Assembly: GCF_000269985.1 (NCBI RefSeq)
Contig: NC_016109.1
Coordinates: forward strand, 8,521,001-8,585,000
Direction of reading: 5' to 3'
Source of the DNA: Kitasatospora setae KM-6054
GTDB taxonomy: Bacteria; Actinomycetota; Actinomycetes; Streptomycetales; Streptomycetaceae
DNA: 64,000 nucleotides
The position numbers and the translations under genes are program-made. Under the pieces are notes generated by a model. It ran no database searches, was not told where the DNA came from, and saw only the letters and a program-made list of their open reading frames with translations. Of the stretch, positions 17,434 to 25,629 are shown piece by piece. How positions within the stretch are numbered: the stretch's first letter is position 1; every line of letters begins with the position of its first letter.

Positions 17434-18006
17434 TCAGGACGGTGTCGCCTGGGCCCCGAGCAGCCCCCACCCGGCATCGCGGGCCCGCCGCCAGACCGGC
17501 ACCAGCCCGTCCAGCAGGGCGTCCGCGTCCTCCGGCCGGACCTCCTCCAGCGCCTCGTACAGCCGCCGTTCGGCCGCCGCCCGCTCCCCGGTGCCGAGCG
17601 AGAACGCGGCCTCGACGGCCGGGAACGCCTCCCGCACCCGCTCCGGCCCCAGCGCGAAGTTCCCGAACCAGCCCGGCAGCGCCCCGAACCGCTCCGCCCC
17701 CACGGCGTGCGCCAACCCCGCCGCCGGACAGCCCTTGCGGCAGGCCGCCGCCAGGAACGGCCCCGACTTCTCGTGGGCGCCCCACACCTCGTACAGCAGG
17801 TCGAGGTGGTCGTCCAGCAGGTCCGGCGCGGCCAGCCCGTACTGCGCCTCCGCCTCCCGCAGATCGAGCTCCCCGCGCCGCCAGCGCTCGAACCCGGCCC
17901 CGCCCTCCCGGGCCTGCGCCGCCACCAGCGGCCCGACCACCGCCCCCACGTCGACGACGACCGCGCCGGGCACCGGCATGACGACCCACCACCCCGTGAC
18001 ACTCAT
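17434..18006 (-). CDS. Hypothetical protein with duplicated N-terminal start region
   Basis: 190 aa from the ATG at 18006. No ribosome site; TACGCT lies 7 nt upstream, so the gene is probably leaderless. The first residues (MSVTGWWVVMPVPGA) repeat the start of the next gene upstream. The rest is a soluble, helical protein (GELDLREAEAQYGLAAPDLLDDHLDLLYEVWGAHEKSGPF, later ERAAAERRLYEALEEVRPEDADALL) without a family I recognise. Confidence 0.6.
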   Translation of the reverse strand: MSVTGWWVVMPVPGAVVVDVGAVVGPLVAAQAREGGAGFERWRRGELDLREAEAQYGLAAPDLLDDHLDLLYEVWGAHEKSGPFLAAACRKGCPAAGLAHAVGAERFGALPGWFGNFALGPERVREAFPAVEAAFSLGTGERAAAERRLYEALEEVRPEDADALLDGLVPVWRRARDAGWGLLGAQATPS

Positions 18007-18024
18007 GCGCGGCAGCGTACGCGG
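17963..18024 (-). repeat. 62-bp direct repeat, copy A (promoter plus start of a hypothetical gene)
   Basis: Matches 18810-18871 with four mismatches in 62 bp. It spans the -10 element TACGCT (18019-18014), a 7-nt gap, the ATG (18006) and the first 14 codons. Confidence 0.9.
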
Positions 18025-18160
18025 CGGCGCCGACAACTCCGGCGCCCGGCGGCGGAGGAGCGGCAGGGGACCGGCGGAGTCGGCGGAGTCGGCTTTCGGC
18101 AACTCGGCTTGCCCGCAGTCGAACTGATCCTCCGTCGGCAACGTCCTCACGTCGCCGCTC

Positions 18161-18853
18161 CTACCGCCGCCGGGCCTTCCGCTCGGCGGGGGCGAGGCCG
18201 CGCAGCGCCCGGAGTCCGTGCAGGGCCAGCAGCGGTTTGACGAGCGTCCATTCGCCGGGGCGGTAGTCGTCCGCGCGCACCAGTCGCCGGGCGAGGTCGG
18301 GGCGTTGGCGTCGCAGGTAGGCGCGGGCCTTGAGGGCGTGGGCCGGTTGGGAGACGAGCTTGATGCGGTCGGCGTCCTCCAGCAGGGGGATCACGTGGGT
18401 GATGTTCTCCCAGGTGTTCGTGCTCCGCTCCTCCAGGAGAACGGCGCCGTCGAAGCCGAGCACCGACGTCGCGTAGTCGGCCATCAGCCGGGCCTCGGTG
18501 GTGCCGTGACCGGTCGGGCCGCCGCTGAGGATCAGCCGGGTCCCGGGCGCGCCGTCGGCGGGGACGGAGCGGATCCCGGCGCGGACCCGCCACCGGTTGA
18601 CCGGGTTCGCCGTCGCCCCGGGGTTCCGGTACCCGAGGACCACCACGGCCGTGCGCACGCCCCCGCCGTCGCCGCCCGTCCCCACGAGCGTGCGGGACCA
18701 GCGCCGGTTCAACCACTCGCCCCAGGCCAGGGCGGCCGCGCCCGTGACCCCGGCCGCCGCCGCCACCGTCCCGCGCCGCACGTGCCGCACGCGCCGCCGG
18801 GGCGCCCCGGCGCCGGGCACCCGCGTGACGGCCCACCACCCCGTGACACTCAT
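18161..18853 (-). CDS. YdcF/SanA-like DUF218 protein
   Basis: 230 aa from ATG 18853, again without ribosome site but with TACGCT 7 nt upstream (leaderless). A positively charged start and a membrane segment (GTVAAAAGVTGAAALAWGEWL) precede the DUF218 core: VRTAVVVLGYRNPG, TRLILSGGPTGHGTTEARLMADYA, LLEERSTNTWENITHVIPLL and IKLVSQPAHALKARAYLRR. In this family the E-ST-T-EN motif and the SGG strand form the putative active site; in enterobacteria members affect envelope integrity and vancomycin sensitivity. Activity unknown. Membrane-anchored, probably facing outward. Confidence 0.85.
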   Translation of the reverse strand: MSVTGWWAVTRVPGAGAPRRRVRHVRRGTVAAAAGVTGAAALAWGEWLNRRWSRTLVGTGGDGGGVRTAVVVLGYRNPGATANPVNRWRVRAGIRSVPADGAPGTRLILSGGPTGHGTTEARLMADYATSVLGFDGAVLLEERSTNTWENITHVIPLLEDADRIKLVSQPAHALKARAYLRRQRPDLARRLVRADDYRPGEWTLVKPLLALHGLRALRGLAPAERKARRR

Positions 18854-18871
18854 GCGCGCCAGCGTACGCGG
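18810..18871 (-). repeat. 62-bp direct repeat, copy B (promoter plus start of the DUF218 gene)
   Basis: Second copy of the segment at 17963-18024, including TACGCT (18866-18861), ATG (18853) and codons for MSVTGWW. The genes diverge completely after about 14 codons. Confidence 0.9.
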
Positions 18872-18987
18872 AGTCGGCCGCACGCCGGCCCGCGACGGAA
18901 AACCGGTGGAGTTCGCGGGACCGGCGCACCACACTGTCCGGCGGGTCCGACCACCGGGCCACCGAACCACCGACAGGAGCAGCCGGT

Positions 18988-19848
18988 TTGACGGAGCCCG
19001 CACCCACGTCCACGCCCGCACCCGTGCCCACGCCTTACGACGCCGAACGCCGCGCCTTCAGCCGGGCGGCCCTGGCGCGGCTGGTCCTCAGCGACACCAG
19101 CGCCGACCTCGCCGCCGCCGCCGGACAGTTGGCGATCACCCGGTTCGACGACCAGACCGGCCCGGGCGGCCGGGTCAGCGAGGCCGCCACCCTGCGGGAC
19201 GTCGCTGACCGGGTGCTCCTCCGGGCGGTCCTCTTCGAGCGTGAGCGCGGCAGCAGCTGGGAGCAGATCGCCCGCTACCTCGGCACCGACGCGGCCGACG
19301 CGGCCGAGCGGTTCACGCCCGCCGTCGAGCGGTGGGAGCGTGCGTTCGAGGAGCCGTACCGCCTGGACGCGACGGGCCGCAAACGGGTGCCCCAACTGCC
19401 CACGGCCGCCTACGACCCCGAGGACGCGTGCCGCCGGCTCGACCTCACCGTCAGCCTCCGCGCGTTCTTCCAGGACGAACACCCGGTCAGCGGCGAGCTC
19501 CGCCCGAGCCCCCCGGCCCCGGACTACAGCCTCGGCGGCCGGATCCCGCGCCGGAACCTCGGCCTGTTCGCGTACCTGCTGGCCACCTACACGCACGACC
19601 ACTCGGACACCGACTGGGATGCCGCCACCGCGCACGTGCACGGCACCGCCGAGGACGACCCCGGCAGCTGGGACACCCACCTGATCGAGGGCTCGACCGC
19701 GTCGGTCCGCCTCCACCTCGCCAACGCCACCCACGGCGACGACCTCGTCGAAGCCGTCGTCACGGGCGCGACGGACACCGAACTCCGCCTGCGGATCGAC
19801 ACCCTGTTCGACGCCCTGGGCCCGGACGCCCTGGGCCCGGACGCCTGA
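18988..19848 (+). CDS. Hypothetical actinobacterial protein
   Basis: 286 aa, TTG start with AGGAG nine nt upstream. The N-terminus (residues 20-110) resembles a sigma/HTH-like helical region (ERERGSSWEQIARYLGTDAADAAERF). Then come a conserved-looking block CRRLDLTVSLRAFFQDEH, LGLFAYLLATYTHDHSDTDWD and a C-terminal beta part. It ends in a tandem ALGPD duplication (a 15-bp DNA repeat). Family not recognised. The stop codon is directly followed by a transposase remnant, so the extreme C-terminus may have been altered by that insertion. Confidence 0.65.
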   Translation: MTEPAPTSTPAPVPTPYDAERRAFSRAALARLVLSDTSADLAAAAGQLAITRFDDQTGPGGRVSEAATLRDVADRVLLRAVLFERERGSSWEQIARYLGTDAADAAERFTPAVERWERAFEEPYRLDATGRKRVPQLPTAAYDPEDACRRLDLTVSLRAFFQDEHPVSGELRPSPPAPDYSLGGRIPRRNLGLFAYLLATYTHDHSDTDWDAATAHVHGTAEDDPGSWDTHLIEGSTASVRLHLANATHGDDLVEAVVTGATDTELRLRIDTLFDALGPDALGPDA

Positions 19849-19851
19849 ACC

Positions 19852-20132
19852 CGCCCGGTGCCGCCGATGGCCGCCTCCCGGTCCCGGACCAGCGTCTTGG
19901 TGACCCGGCCGATACCGCTGATCAGCGACCACATGCCCGACAGGATGTCGCCGCCCTGCCGGGTCGGGATCATCTCCGCGGTCAGGAACCGCGAGAAGTC
20001 CAGCGTCATCACCAGCACCGGCAGGATCCGCTGCCGGCCCGGCGCGACCTGCACTTTCGTCTCGGGGAACCACAGGTCGCACTGCGCGATCCCGCCCGGT
20101 TCTCCACTTTCAGCACGTTCTGGCTTGATCCA
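19852..20132 (-). pseudogene. IS21-type transposase (IstA) remnant
   Basis: One frame of about 94 codons with the transposase DDE core: IAQCDLWFPETKV (first Asp), LPVLVMTLDFSRFLTA, then LISGIGRVTKTLVRDREAAIGG (second Asp region). This matches the integrase domain of IstA-type proteins, but the N-terminal HTH, the C-terminal third and IstB are missing. The similarity ends abruptly within a few bases of the stop of the neighbouring plus-strand gene. Dead element. Confidence 0.75.
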
Positions 20133-20231
20133 CGGGTCGGGACAGCGCGGTCGAGTCCGGGAAGCGCGGGACGGGCCGGAGGGATCGAACGCCTCACCGG
20201 GTCCGTCGCAGCCCTGTGCCTCCCGGGTGGT

Positions 20232-21062
20232 TCAGCGGGGCAGGCCGACGGCGCGGGAGATCACGGCGTCGAAGGCGCGGTCGGGCAGGATCCGGCGCAG
20301 GGCGATCAGGGGGCGGGCCCCGAAGCCGGTGGCGTAACGGGTCCTGGGGCGGCGGGCGGTGACGGCCTTGGCGATGGCGTCGGCGATGACGGAGGGCGGG
20401 GAGTTGCGCTTGGCGTTGGCCTCCGAGCGCAGGGAGGAGGCGACGGCGGCGGCCTGTGCGGTGTAGGCGCCGCCGGTGGAGGACTTCTCCAGCTTGTCGG
20501 CGGCGATGGCGCCCCATTCGGTGGCGATGCCGCCGGGCTCGATGACGACGACGTCGATGCCGAAGGGCTTGGCCTCCAGGCGCAGGCAGTCGCTGAGGGC
20601 TTCGAGGGCGAACTTGGTGCCGTGGTACCAGCCGCCGAGCGGCGTGTAGATCTTGCCGCCCATGGAGGTGACGTTGACGACGGTGCCGGAGCGCCGGGCG
20701 CGCATGTGGGGCAGGACGAGCTGGGTCAGGCGGATCGCGCCGAAGACGTTGACCTCGAACTGGTGGCGCGCCTCGTCCAGGGGGACGTCCTCCAGGGCGC
20801 CGTAGGAGCCGTATCCGGCGATGTTGGCCAGGACCTCGATGCGGCCGGTCTCGGCGACGATCCTCTCGATGCCGGCCCGCATGGAGTCCTCGTCGGTGAC
20901 GTCCATCGCGAGCGGGCGGATGCCGCGATCGGCGAGCTGTTCGAGGCGGTCGGTGCGGCGGGCGGCTCCGTAGACGGTGTAGCCAAGTTCCTGCAGCTTG
21001 AGGGCGGTGGCCTCGCCGATGCCGGAGGAGGCGCCGGTGACGAGGGCGGTCTTGGCGGGCAT
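20232..21062 (-). CDS. Short-chain dehydrogenase/reductase
   Basis: 276 aa. Classical SDR: TGASSGIGEA (NADP-binding glycine motif, residues 9-18), DVTDEDS, then NIAGYG in place of the usual NNAG, catalytic Ser in VTSMGG and YxxxK as YHGTKFALEALS. The second Asn of NNAG is replaced by Ile, which is tolerated in some members. RBS GAGGA. Divergent from a TetR gene with two palindromes in between, so it is very likely the regulator's target. It probably detoxifies a carbonyl or hydroxyl compound recognised by that regulator (inference). Confidence 0.88.
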   Translation of the reverse strand: MPAKTALVTGASSGIGEATALKLQELGYTVYGAARRTDRLEQLADRGIRPLAMDVTDEDSMRAGIERIVAETGRIEVLANIAGYGSYGALEDVPLDEARHQFEVNVFGAIRLTQLVLPHMRARRSGTVVNVTSMGGKIYTPLGGWYHGTKFALEALSDCLRLEAKPFGIDVVVIEPGGIATEWGAIAADKLEKSSTGGAYTAQAAAVASSLRSEANAKRNSPPSVIADAIAKAVTARRPRTRYATGFGARPLIALRRILPDRAFDAVISRAVGLPR

Positions 21063-21084
21063 GGCGGGGTCCTCACAGTTAAGA

Positions 21085-21122
21085 TGAACTAAGGTTCACC
21101 ATCTATCCTGAACCATGGTTCA
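21085..21122. promoter_or_regulatory. Two TetR-type operators in the SDR/tetR divergent region
   Basis: TGAACTAAGGTTCA (21085-21098, imperfect) and TGAACCATGGTTCA (21109-21122, perfect 14-bp palindrome), 24 bp centre to centre. The second lies immediately before the regulator's earliest possible start, so binding would block both directions. Confidence 0.75.
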
Positions 21123-21154
21123 CCTTGATGCAAGTGGAAGGGCAGGCACCTCCC

Positions 21155-21733
21155 GTGACCCAGGCCAGGGCACCGCGCGCCGACGCGGTCCGCAACCGCA
21201 GGAAGATCCTCACCGCCGCCGGCGAGCAGATCACCGCCCACGGCCCCGACGTGGGGATGGACGAGATAGCCGCCGCCGCGGGCGTGGCCGTCGGCACCCT
21301 GTACCGGCACTTCCCCACCAAGACCGACCTGGTCGCCGCCGTCGTCGCCGAGTACGTCGCCCGCGTCGCCCAAGACGCCGAGGCCGCCCTCGCCCGCGCC
21401 GCCGACGGCACCGGCCGCGCCCTCGACGAGCTCACCGCGTTCCTCGGCCGCGTCGTCGAACAGTCCGCCACCGACCGCGCCGTCAAAGCCGCCGCCCAGG
21501 TCCTCGGCGCGCAACCGGGCGACCGTGCCGACGAGGACCGCGCCGGCTCGGCCGTCGCCGGCCTCATCCAAGCCGGACAAGCCGACGGCGACATCCACCC
21601 CGACGTCACCGTCAACGACATCTACCTGCTGTTCTCCACCGCGCCCACTGACCAGCCCCCCGCCGCCCGCGCCCGCTGGCTCGCCCTAGTCACCCCCGGA
21701 CTGACCACCGGAGCCCGGCAGATAAAGAACTGA
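21155..21733 (+). CDS. TetR-family repressor
   Basis: 192 aa from GTG 21155; in-frame TTG 21125 and ATG 21128 are alternatives that would put the operator right at the start codon. HTH at about residues 10-55 (RADAVRNRRKILTAAGEQI, MDEIAAAAGVAVGTLYRHFPTKTDLVAAV). The C-terminal ligand-binding half (TAFLGRVVEQSATDRAVKAAAQ) resembles regulators of SDR/oxidoreductase genes. Predicted to repress itself and the divergent SDR through the paired TGAACnnnnGTTCA sites. Confidence 0.9.
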   Translation: MTQARAPRADAVRNRRKILTAAGEQITAHGPDVGMDEIAAAAGVAVGTLYRHFPTKTDLVAAVVAEYVARVAQDAEAALARAADGTGRALDELTAFLGRVVEQSATDRAVKAAAQVLGAQPGDRADEDRAGSAVAGLIQAGQADGDIHPDVTVNDIYLLFSTAPTDQPPAARARWLALVTPGLTTGARQIKN

Positions 21734-21783
21734 CACCCGGCGCACTCCCATACCGCGCCAGGTATTGAGGTCTCTTGCGGGCA

Positions 21784-21836
21784 AGGGGGGTCAACTTTCA
21801 GAAACCGACCGGGGGTCATTTTTTTAGAGACTGGCG
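21784..21836. mobile_element. IS21-type element end (remnant)
   Basis: Two GGGGTCA motifs 25 bp apart (21787-21793 and 21812-21818), each followed by a T/A-rich stretch, as in the repeated terminal sequences of IS21-family elements. No transposase is attached. Together with the IstA fragment at 19.9 kb it brackets the SDR/tetR pair. Confidence 0.45.
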
Positions 21837-21840
21837 ACAG

Positions 21841-21948
21841 CGCTGCCCGCCCTGCGAAACGTGGACCCTTACTGGAGTGGACGGACCCGGCATCTGACCT
21901 GGCACTACGCCGGTCAGAGCGTCGGAAGCGGCCTTGCCGGCCAGTAAA
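21841..21948 (+). other. Unassigned coding-like fragment between IS remnant and HEAT remnant
   Basis: An open frame ending in TAA at 21946-21948 encodes LPALRNVDPYWSGRTRHL and so on, resembling a C-terminal tail cut from a larger protein. Nothing else recognisable between 21734 and 22037, a stretch with lower GC than its surroundings. Confidence 0.3.
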
Positions 21949-22037
21949 CCGCTCATCGCGGCTGCTCTTGCCCCGGACATCCACCACGGTCTCTGGCAGT
22001 TCCGGATCGCGGGGGACGTCGATCTGCGGGGTCGGCG

Positions 22038-22364
22038 TTGCGGGCTTCGGCGGAGGGGAGGTCGGAGGAGGCGGGTGTGTTCGAGGTGGTGCGTGCCGCC
22101 GTGGGGGATGGCGACGCGGAGGTCCGTGCCGAGGTCCTGGGTGCGCTGGCTTGGCGGTGGCCGGACGACGCGTATCCGCTGGTGTGCGCGCGAGCTCTCG
22201 ACCAGGCGGAGGCGCCGACCGTCCGGGTGACCGCCGCCCGTCTCCTCGGGGTGCTGTGGCCCGAGGGCGCCGAGGCGCTGGAGGTCCTGCGGGAGCTTGA
22301 GGGCACCGGCCCGGAGGAGGCCCGTACGGCGGTTCGGCAGGCGCTGGCCCTTCGGCTCCCGTAG
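22038..22364 (+). pseudogene. HEAT-repeat protein fragment (C-terminal end)
   Basis: About 100 residues with clear HEAT spacing: VVRAAVGDGDAEVRAEVLGALAWRW, PTVRVTAARLLGVLWPEGAEALEVL, ending EEARTAVRQALALRLP. There is no credible start (only an in-frame TTG without ribosome site), and the upstream DNA does not continue the protein, so the 5' part is probably lost. Could be a short intact gene; I consider decay more likely. Confidence 0.5.
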
Positions 22365-22368
22365 TGGC

Positions 22369-22397
22369 GGTGCGCCCCCGCGGCGAGGGGGCGCACC
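22369..22397. terminator. Bidirectional hairpin
   Basis: Perfect 11-bp stem GGTGCGCCCCC/GGGGGCGCACC with a 7-nt loop, between two convergent reading frames. Confidence 0.7.
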
Positions 22398-22413
22398 ACC
22401 GCCACGGGGGCGG

Positions 22414-23307
22414 TTACCGCCGCAGGCCGCGGAGTTTGTCCGGGTTGACCTGGAAGCGGAGGTTGCGCATCAGGCCGCCGTCGAGGTCGAAGGTGAGGGC
22501 GCCGATGGGGTGGCCGTCGGCGGTGAACAGGACGCCCTCCTCGCCGTTGATGAGGGCGGAGCGCCAGCTGATGCCCTGGACGCCGGGCTTGGCGAGGACG
22601 CCGACCATCCAGCGGGCCACGGGGTCGGTGCCGTGCAGGGGGCGGCGGGCGGCGGTGACCTTGCCGCCGCCGTCGGACCAGGCGGTGACGTCGGGGGCGA
22701 GGAGTTCGAGCATGGCGTTGAGGTCGCCGCCGTCGCAGGCGGCGAGGAAGCGGCCGGTGACGGCGCGGCGCTGTTCGGGGTCGGTGTCGAAGCGGGTGTG
22801 CCGGGCCTGGACGTGGGCGCGGGCGCGGTGGGCGGTCTGCCGGACGGAGGTCTCGGTGCGGTCGAGGAAGCCGGCGATCTCGGCGTGGCTGAAGCCGAAC
22901 GCCTCGCGCAGCACGAAGACCGCCCGTTCGACCGGGCCGAGGCTTTCCAGGACGACGAGGAGCGCGGTGGAGACGGTGTCGGCGAGTTCGGCCTCGTCGG
23001 CGGCGTCCGGTTCGGTCAGGACGGGTTCGGGCAGCCAGGGTCCGACGTACGACTCGCGGACGGCCCGGGCCGAGGTGAGCCGGGTGAGCGACAGGTTGGT
23101 GACCGTCCGGACCAGGTACGCGCGGGGGTTGGCGACCTGTTCGGCCCGGCCGGCCGCGGACCACGCGATCCAGGCGTCCTGCAGGACGTCCTCGGCGTCG
23201 GCGACGCTGCCGAGCAGCCGGTAGGCGGTGCCGAAGAGCAGGCGGCGGTGCGCGGTGAACTCGTCGAGCGGATCGGCGGCGGACGGCGCCTCGGGAGGGT
23301 CGATCAT
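22414..23307 (-). CDS. sigJ: ECF41 sigma factor (SigJ type)
   Basis: 297 aa from ATG 23307. Region 2 (FTAHRRLLFGTAYRLLGSVADAEDVLQDAW) and region 4 (LGPVERAVFVLREAFGFSHAEIAGFLDRTETSVRQTAHRAR) are separated by an acidic linker. A C-terminal SnoaL-like domain (ACDGGDLNAMLELLAPDV, WSDGGGKVTAAR) ends in NPDKLRGLRR. The NPDKL tail and fused SnoaL domain define ECF41, in which the C-terminal extension replaces an anti-sigma factor and controls activity. These factors usually drive one neighbouring oxidoreductase or carboxymuconolactone-decarboxylase gene; none is adjacent here. Confidence 0.92.
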   Translation of the reverse strand: MIDPPEAPSAADPLDEFTAHRRLLFGTAYRLLGSVADAEDVLQDAWIAWSAAGRAEQVANPRAYLVRTVTNLSLTRLTSARAVRESYVGPWLPEPVLTEPDAADEAELADTVSTALLVVLESLGPVERAVFVLREAFGFSHAEIAGFLDRTETSVRQTAHRARAHVQARHTRFDTDPEQRRAVTGRFLAACDGGDLNAMLELLAPDVTAWSDGGGKVTAARRPLHGTDPVARWMVGVLAKPGVQGISWRSALINGEEGVLFTADGHPIGALTFDLDGGLMRNLRFQVNPDKLRGLRR

Positions 23308-23412
23308 GTGCTTCAGGCTGCCAGCGCGGCCCCGCCCCCGGCAACCGCCGTGCGGCACGGGCCCGCTGACGGGCCTTCCGGGGCGGGCGCTGCTCGGCTG
23401 GCACCGGCCGGA

Positions 23413-23994
23413 TCAGGAGCAGGTGTCGCAGATCCGGGTGGCGGGCAGCTGGACCCGGCAGCGCGGGCAGACCGGGGCGGGCCGTTCGGTGGCGGCCGCG
23501 CGGCGGCGTTGGACGGCCTGGTGGTAGAGCGGGGCGAGGGCGGCGGTTCCGCCGCCGGGCGGGAGGTCGGGGCAGAACACCCGGTAGCAGGCCAGGCGGG
23601 CTTCGGCGGCGTGCAGTTCGCGGGCGTGCGCGTCGGCGGCCGGGGGCAGGCCGGCGGCTTCGAGGACTTCCCGGTAGCCCTCGCCGACCATGCCGTCGTC
23701 GGTGTGGACCACCAGGGCGGTCAGCGGCGGGTGCGCGCGGTCGAGGGTGGCGGGGATGACGCGGCTGAGCACCCGGCCGATCCAGTTGTGCAGCAGGACG
23801 CTGGTCTGCACGCCGGACTCCCGCTGCACGGCGGCGCCGAGGTCGCTGTAGGTGATGACGTCGTGGTAGCGCGAGGCGACGCCGACCAGCAGCGGGTAGG
23901 CCGCCGCCCCCCAGGCGTCCAGGGCCTCGGCGCGGCTGACCGGCACGGTCCGGCCCCCGTCCGTCCGCCAGTACCCCGAGGTCCGCTGCGCCAT
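23413..23994 (-). CDS. Conserved hypothetical protein with C-terminal zinc ribbon
   Basis: 193 aa, GGGGAG ribosome site. The N-terminal half (AAYPLLVGVASRYHDVITYSDLGAAVQRESG, SVLLHNWIGRVLSRV) looks like a winged-helix-type domain. The middle has TALVVHTDDGMVGEGYREVLEAAGLP. It ends in CPRCRVQLPATRICDTC, a four-cysteine metal knuckle, after a helical linker. Combination suggests nucleic-acid binding, but I do not know the family's role. It lies 105 bp upstream of sigJ in the same direction; no palindrome ties them together. Confidence 0.65.
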   Translation of the reverse strand: MAQRTSGYWRTDGGRTVPVSRAEALDAWGAAAYPLLVGVASRYHDVITYSDLGAAVQRESGVQTSVLLHNWIGRVLSRVIPATLDRAHPPLTALVVHTDDGMVGEGYREVLEAAGLPPAADAHARELHAAEARLACYRVFCPDLPPGGGTAALAPLYHQAVQRRRAAATERPAPVCPRCRVQLPATRICDTCS

Positions 23995-24126
23995 GATCTC
24001 CCCGCCCGTCCGCTTTCCACTGCCCGCTGCCCGGTTTGCCCGGTCCGCCCGCTCCTGCCCGGGAGGCTACCGGCACGGCCGGGCGGAGGACTAATCGGAT
24101 TGTGGGGGAGGAGAAGTGACGGGGAG

Positions 24127-25080
24127 TCAGTTCGCCGGGCCGGGCCGTTCGTCGTTGAGGCGGCCGAAGGGGACGTGGACGCTGGGGGTGGTGCGGGAAG
24201 TGCTGGCCAGGTGGGAGCTCTGGTCGTCGAAGAAGATGTGCGGCCGCAGCACCTTCATGATCCCGCCCTTGTCGATGCCGCCGAGGAAGAACGCGTCGTT
24301 GGCGCGCAGTCCCCACCGCTTCAGGCTCATCACGGCGCGCTCGTGGGCGGGCGCGTCGCGGGCGGTGACGAGCGAGACGTGGACGCGCGGGCGGTAGCCG
24401 GGGTCCGCGCGGCGCCGCTTCTCCTCGCGGCGCTGGATCCGGTCCACGGCCGCGAGGAAGTCCCTGAGCGGCCCGGCGTCGTGCGGGACGTCGGCGTGGG
24501 CGAGCTCGTGCGCGCGGAAGCCCTCGATGCCGGCGGCGCTGTAGACCTGCTCGGAGGCGTCGTCGGCGAGGATCCCGTCGAAGTCGAAGGAGATCCGCAG
24601 GTCCCGGTCGTCCGGGGCGTCTGCGGGGAGCGGGCCGAGGACGTGTCCGGCGGGCAGGCCCGCGTCGACCGCCGCGTGGACGTCGTCCCGGTTCGCCGAG
24701 AGGAACAGGGACATGTTGAGCACCGGCATGAACCGGTAGGGCGACTTGCCCTGCATGAACGCGGCCCGGCTGATCGGCAGTTTGTGGGCCTGGACGGAGC
24801 GCATCACCCGCAGCCCGGTGTCGGGGTCGTTGCGGGACAGCACGATGACCTCGATCAGCGGATCGCCGGGGGCTGGGGCGAGGTCGTTCAGGGAGAGCAG
24901 CCGCCGGACGAAGGGGAAGGCCACGCCGGGCTCGAGAGTGTCGTCGAGGTGCTCCTCCTGGTAGGAGCGGTAGCGCTCCTCGCCGTGCTCGCGGAAGACC
25001 GCGTCCGACTCGGTCAGGTCGAACAACGCGCTGGAGGCGATGCCGATGACGAGTCGCTCGGAAAGGTCGTAGGGCGGCAT
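24127..25080 (-). CDS. 5'-nucleotidase (cytosolic NT5C1-like family)
   Basis: 317 aa, AGAGGGG ribosome site. The protein shows SERLVIGIASSALFDLTESDAVF near the start, EVIVLSRNDPDTGLRVMRS (middle), then the HAD catalytic segment ISFDFDGILADD and the later KVLRPHIFFDDQSSH and VSLVTARDAPAHERA. These are features of the 5'-nucleotidase family PF06189 that in animals removes phosphate from AMP and other 5'-nucleotides. Note that DFDG sits mid-protein, as in that family, not at the N-terminus as in classical HAD enzymes. Monocistronic. Confidence 0.82.
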   Translation of the reverse strand: MPPYDLSERLVIGIASSALFDLTESDAVFREHGEERYRSYQEEHLDDTLEPGVAFPFVRRLLSLNDLAPAPGDPLIEVIVLSRNDPDTGLRVMRSVQAHKLPISRAAFMQGKSPYRFMPVLNMSLFLSANRDDVHAAVDAGLPAGHVLGPLPADAPDDRDLRISFDFDGILADDASEQVYSAAGIEGFRAHELAHADVPHDAGPLRDFLAAVDRIQRREEKRRRADPGYRPRVHVSLVTARDAPAHERAVMSLKRWGLRANDAFFLGGIDKGGIMKVLRPHIFFDDQSSHLASTSRTTPSVHVPFGRLNDERPGPAN

Positions 25081-25163
25081 CCGGTCGGCCCCTCTGCGGT
25101 GCGCGGGCGTGGAGTGCCCGCCATCCTCGCACGGGCGTGCGAACGATCCGGCGGTGCGCGGGG

Positions 25164-25598
25164 TCAGAGCGCGGAGATGCGCTGCAGCAGCTCGTTGAGG
25201 GTGGCCCGGTCGTCGGGGGAGAGCGGGGCGAGCAGGTCCTCGGTGACGCGGCGGCTGTCGTGGTCGGCGGTGCGCAGCAGGTCGTGGCCGGCGGGGGTGA
25301 GGACGACCTGGCGGCTGCGGCGGTCGGCGGGGTCGGGGCGGCGCTCGGCCAGGCCGAGGCGCTGGAGGTCGTCGAGCAGGGAGACGATCGCGCTGGGGTC
25401 GTAGCCGAGCCGGTCGGCGAGTTCGCGTTGGCGGACGCCGTCGACGGTGCCGAGGTAGCGCAGGATCGCGTGGTGGCGCAGGCGCAGGCCGTGCTGTTCC
25501 AGGGCGGCGTTGAACGCGCTGCCGGTGCGCTGGCCGAGGCGGTACAGCAGGTAGCCGGTGTCGGCCTGTAGGCCGTGCATCCAGGGGGCGTCGCTCAT
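25164..25598 (-). CDS. MarR-family repressor
   Basis: 144 aa. Winged helix typical of MarR: LEQHGLRLRHHAILRYL, RQRELADRLGYDPSAIVSLLDDLQRLGLAERRPDPADRRSRQVVLTPAG (recognition helix and wing). A CATGAT hexamer 6 nt before the ATG suggests a leaderless transcript. Divergent from an acyl-CoA metabolism operon, with a long palindrome between them. MarR proteins in this setting commonly release DNA when an aryl- or acyl-CoA ligand binds, which would fit the ligase encoded in the operon (inference). Confidence 0.92.
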   Translation of the reverse strand: MSDAPWMHGLQADTGYLLYRLGQRTGSAFNAALEQHGLRLRHHAILRYLGTVDGVRQRELADRLGYDPSAIVSLLDDLQRLGLAERRPDPADRRSRQVVLTPAGHDLLRTADHDSRRVTEDLLAPLSPDDRATLNELLQRISAL

Positions 25599-25629
25599 GG
25601 GGTCATCATGCCAGAGCGAAGATGTTCAA

